Assembly (NCBI GenBank): GCA_012719815.1
Contig: JAAXZP010000085.1
Location: forward strand, 1 to 6,044
Source of the DNA: Christensenellaceae bacterium
GTDB lineage: Bacteria > Bacillota > Clostridia > Christensenellales > SZUA-584
Direction of reading: 5' to 3'
DNA length: 6,044 nt
The notes under the pieces are model-generated. The model searched no databases. It was not told where the DNA came from and worked only from the letters and a program-made list of their open reading frames with translations. Both the position numbers and the translations under genes were made by a program. Below are positions 5,107 through 6,044 of the stretch, piece after piece (position 1 is the first letter of the stretch; every line of letters starts with the position of its first letter).

Positions 5107-6044
5107 ATGCTGGCCATTTTCACCGTACTGCTGAATTTCATCGCCGGTTCTTTTCTCATCGTGTTTGGCGTCAACGCGCTGGGCAGAACGCTTGAGCGCG
5201 CGGGCTCGACGCTGCTTAACAAGGTGATGCGCGCGTTCACCAGAAACAGGTGGACGGCTTTTCTCGTCGGCACGTTTACCACCGCGATGGTGCAGAGCAG
5301 CACCGCCGTCACCCTGCTCACCATCGGTTTCGTGGATTCGGGGCTGATGCCGCTGGAATCGGCAGTGGCGGTGATATTCGGCGCGAACATCGGCACCACC
5401 ATCACGGCGCAACTGATGAGCTTCAGCCTGATGGAATACGCGTATTACATCCTCATCGCGGGCAGCGTATTTGCGCTGGGGCTGGTTCCGAAGCTGGAGA
5501 CTGCGGGGCGCGCCGTTGCGAGCGTAGGGCTGATGTTCTCCGGCCTTCACATTCTGGGGCAGAGCATCCGGCTGATACAGGACAACCCGGCGGTATCGGC
5601 ATGGCTGACGGAGCATGCGGCCAGCGTGCCGCTGTGCCTGCTGTTCGGCATCGTCGTCACCATGCTGGTGCAGAGCAGCAGCGCCACTGTGGGCATGACG
5701 ATACTGCTGTTCGGCAGCGGCCTGATGCCGTTCCCATCCGCTGTGGCGCTGACGCTGGGCGACAACATCGGCACCTGCATGACGGCCCAGATCGCCAGCA
5801 TCCGGCTGGGACTTCCCGGGCGGCGCGCAGCCTGGGCGCACACGCTGTACAACATCATCGGCGCGGCGATTGCGCTGACGCTGCTGCCGCAGTTCTGCGC
5901 GCTGGTGGAATGGTTCACGCGGGCGCTGGGGCAGGACGAAGGCCGCCTTGTCGCCAACACACACACGCTGTTCAACGTTTTATCCGCAGTGGTGTTTCTG
6001 CCGTTTACCCGGCTGTATGCGCGGTTTATCGAATTGATTGTACC
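5107..6044 (+). CDS. Na+/phosphate cotransporter (NptA/PF02690 family), N-terminal part
   Basis: The frame is open from the ATG at 5107 to the window end, giving 312 residues; whole family members are often 540-600 residues with a PhoU-like C-terminal domain, which would lie beyond the window. It is an inner-membrane protein that couples phosphate movement to sodium. The inverted duplication typical of the family is clear. Repeat one has VQSSTAVT (62-69) and FGANIGTT (91-98); repeat two has VQSSSATV (188-195) and LGDNIGTC (217-224). The QSS motifs form the transport core in eukaryotic relatives. HTLYNIIGA (245-253) and HTLFNVLSA (286-294) are further paired family motifs. No in-frame ATG, GTG or TTG lies between the preceding stop at 5050 and 5107. 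AAGGAG is 19 bases upstream, which is too far, and the nearer GGGGG (5096-5100) is a weak site, so initiation is unusual. Direction of phosphate flow cannot be told. Confidence 0.93.
   Translation, partial: MLAIFTVLLNFIAGSFLIVFGVNALGRTLERAGSTLLNKVMRAFTRNRWTAFLVGTFTTAMVQSSTAVTLLTIGFVDSGLMPLESAVAVIFGANIGTTITAQLMSFSLMEYAYYILIAGSVFALGLVPKLETAGRAVASVGLMFSGLHILGQSIRLIQDNPAVSAWLTEHAASVPLCLLFGIVVTMLVQSSSATVGMTILLFGSGLMPFPSAVALTLGDNIGTCMTAQIASIRLGLPGRRAAWAHTLYNIIGAAIALTLLPQFCALVEWFTRALGQDEGRLVANTHTLFNVLSAVVFLPFTRLYARFIELIV

Noticed and set aside
4915..5964. A 349-codon open frame on the minus strand opposite the phosphate transporter
   Set aside because: Its translation is rich in Arg, Gln, His and Ala with no family motifs, while the plus strand carries both QSS repeats of the Na/Pi cotransporter.

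Overview
The window looks like chromosomal core DNA from a moderately GC-rich Bacillota, probably of the Clostridia (inference). The reasons are a proline peptidase gene running directly into efp, as in Bacillus and Clostridium, a CIRCE heat-shock operator of the HrcA type, and a small helical protein of a kind I associate with clostridial gut bacteria. Most genes are visibly GC-rich, near 58 % G+C in a stretch counted by hand. The small gene at 1355-1786 is the exception, at about 34 %.

Layout. Bases 1-618 hold the C-terminal part of an M24 metallopeptidase (Xaa-Pro aminopeptidase/dipeptidase type). It is followed after 18 bases by efp (637-1194) in what looks like one operon, closed by a strong terminator near 1211-1244. 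A short AT-rich gene for an unrecognised all-helical protein (1355-1786) stands alone between two terminators; the second one, near 1803-1850, also serves htpG from the other side. On the minus strand, 3770-1893 encodes the chaperone HtpG (bacterial Hsp90). Its frame would give a normal 625-codon product, but codon 362 is an in-frame TAG. It is therefore annotated as a split or pseudogenised gene with an N-terminal ATPase piece and a C-terminal dimerisation piece. Its promoter has a perfect TTGACA and an extended -10, and overlaps a CIRCE operator.

Divergent from htpG is a CDF-family cation efflux gene (3923-4843). Its perfect extended -10 lies only six bases before the ATG and there is no Shine-Dalgarno sequence, so the mRNA may be leaderless. 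Between this gene and the next are 263 bases with no convincing gene. They contain a roughly 70-nt near-complete palindrome bracketed by two exact 16-nt direct repeats, then a second hairpin just before the last gene. The window ends inside a Na+/phosphate cotransporter (NptA/PF02690) gene starting at 5107, with both QSS repeats present.

The genes do not form one pathway. They cover peptide turnover, translation of proline-rich stretches, protein folding under stress, and metal and phosphate traffic. I see no phage, CRISPR, transposase or other undescribed defence-like system. The points most worth a second look are the amber codon in htpG under an intact CIRCE promoter, the leaderless CDF gene, and the repeat/hairpin element at 4847-4970.
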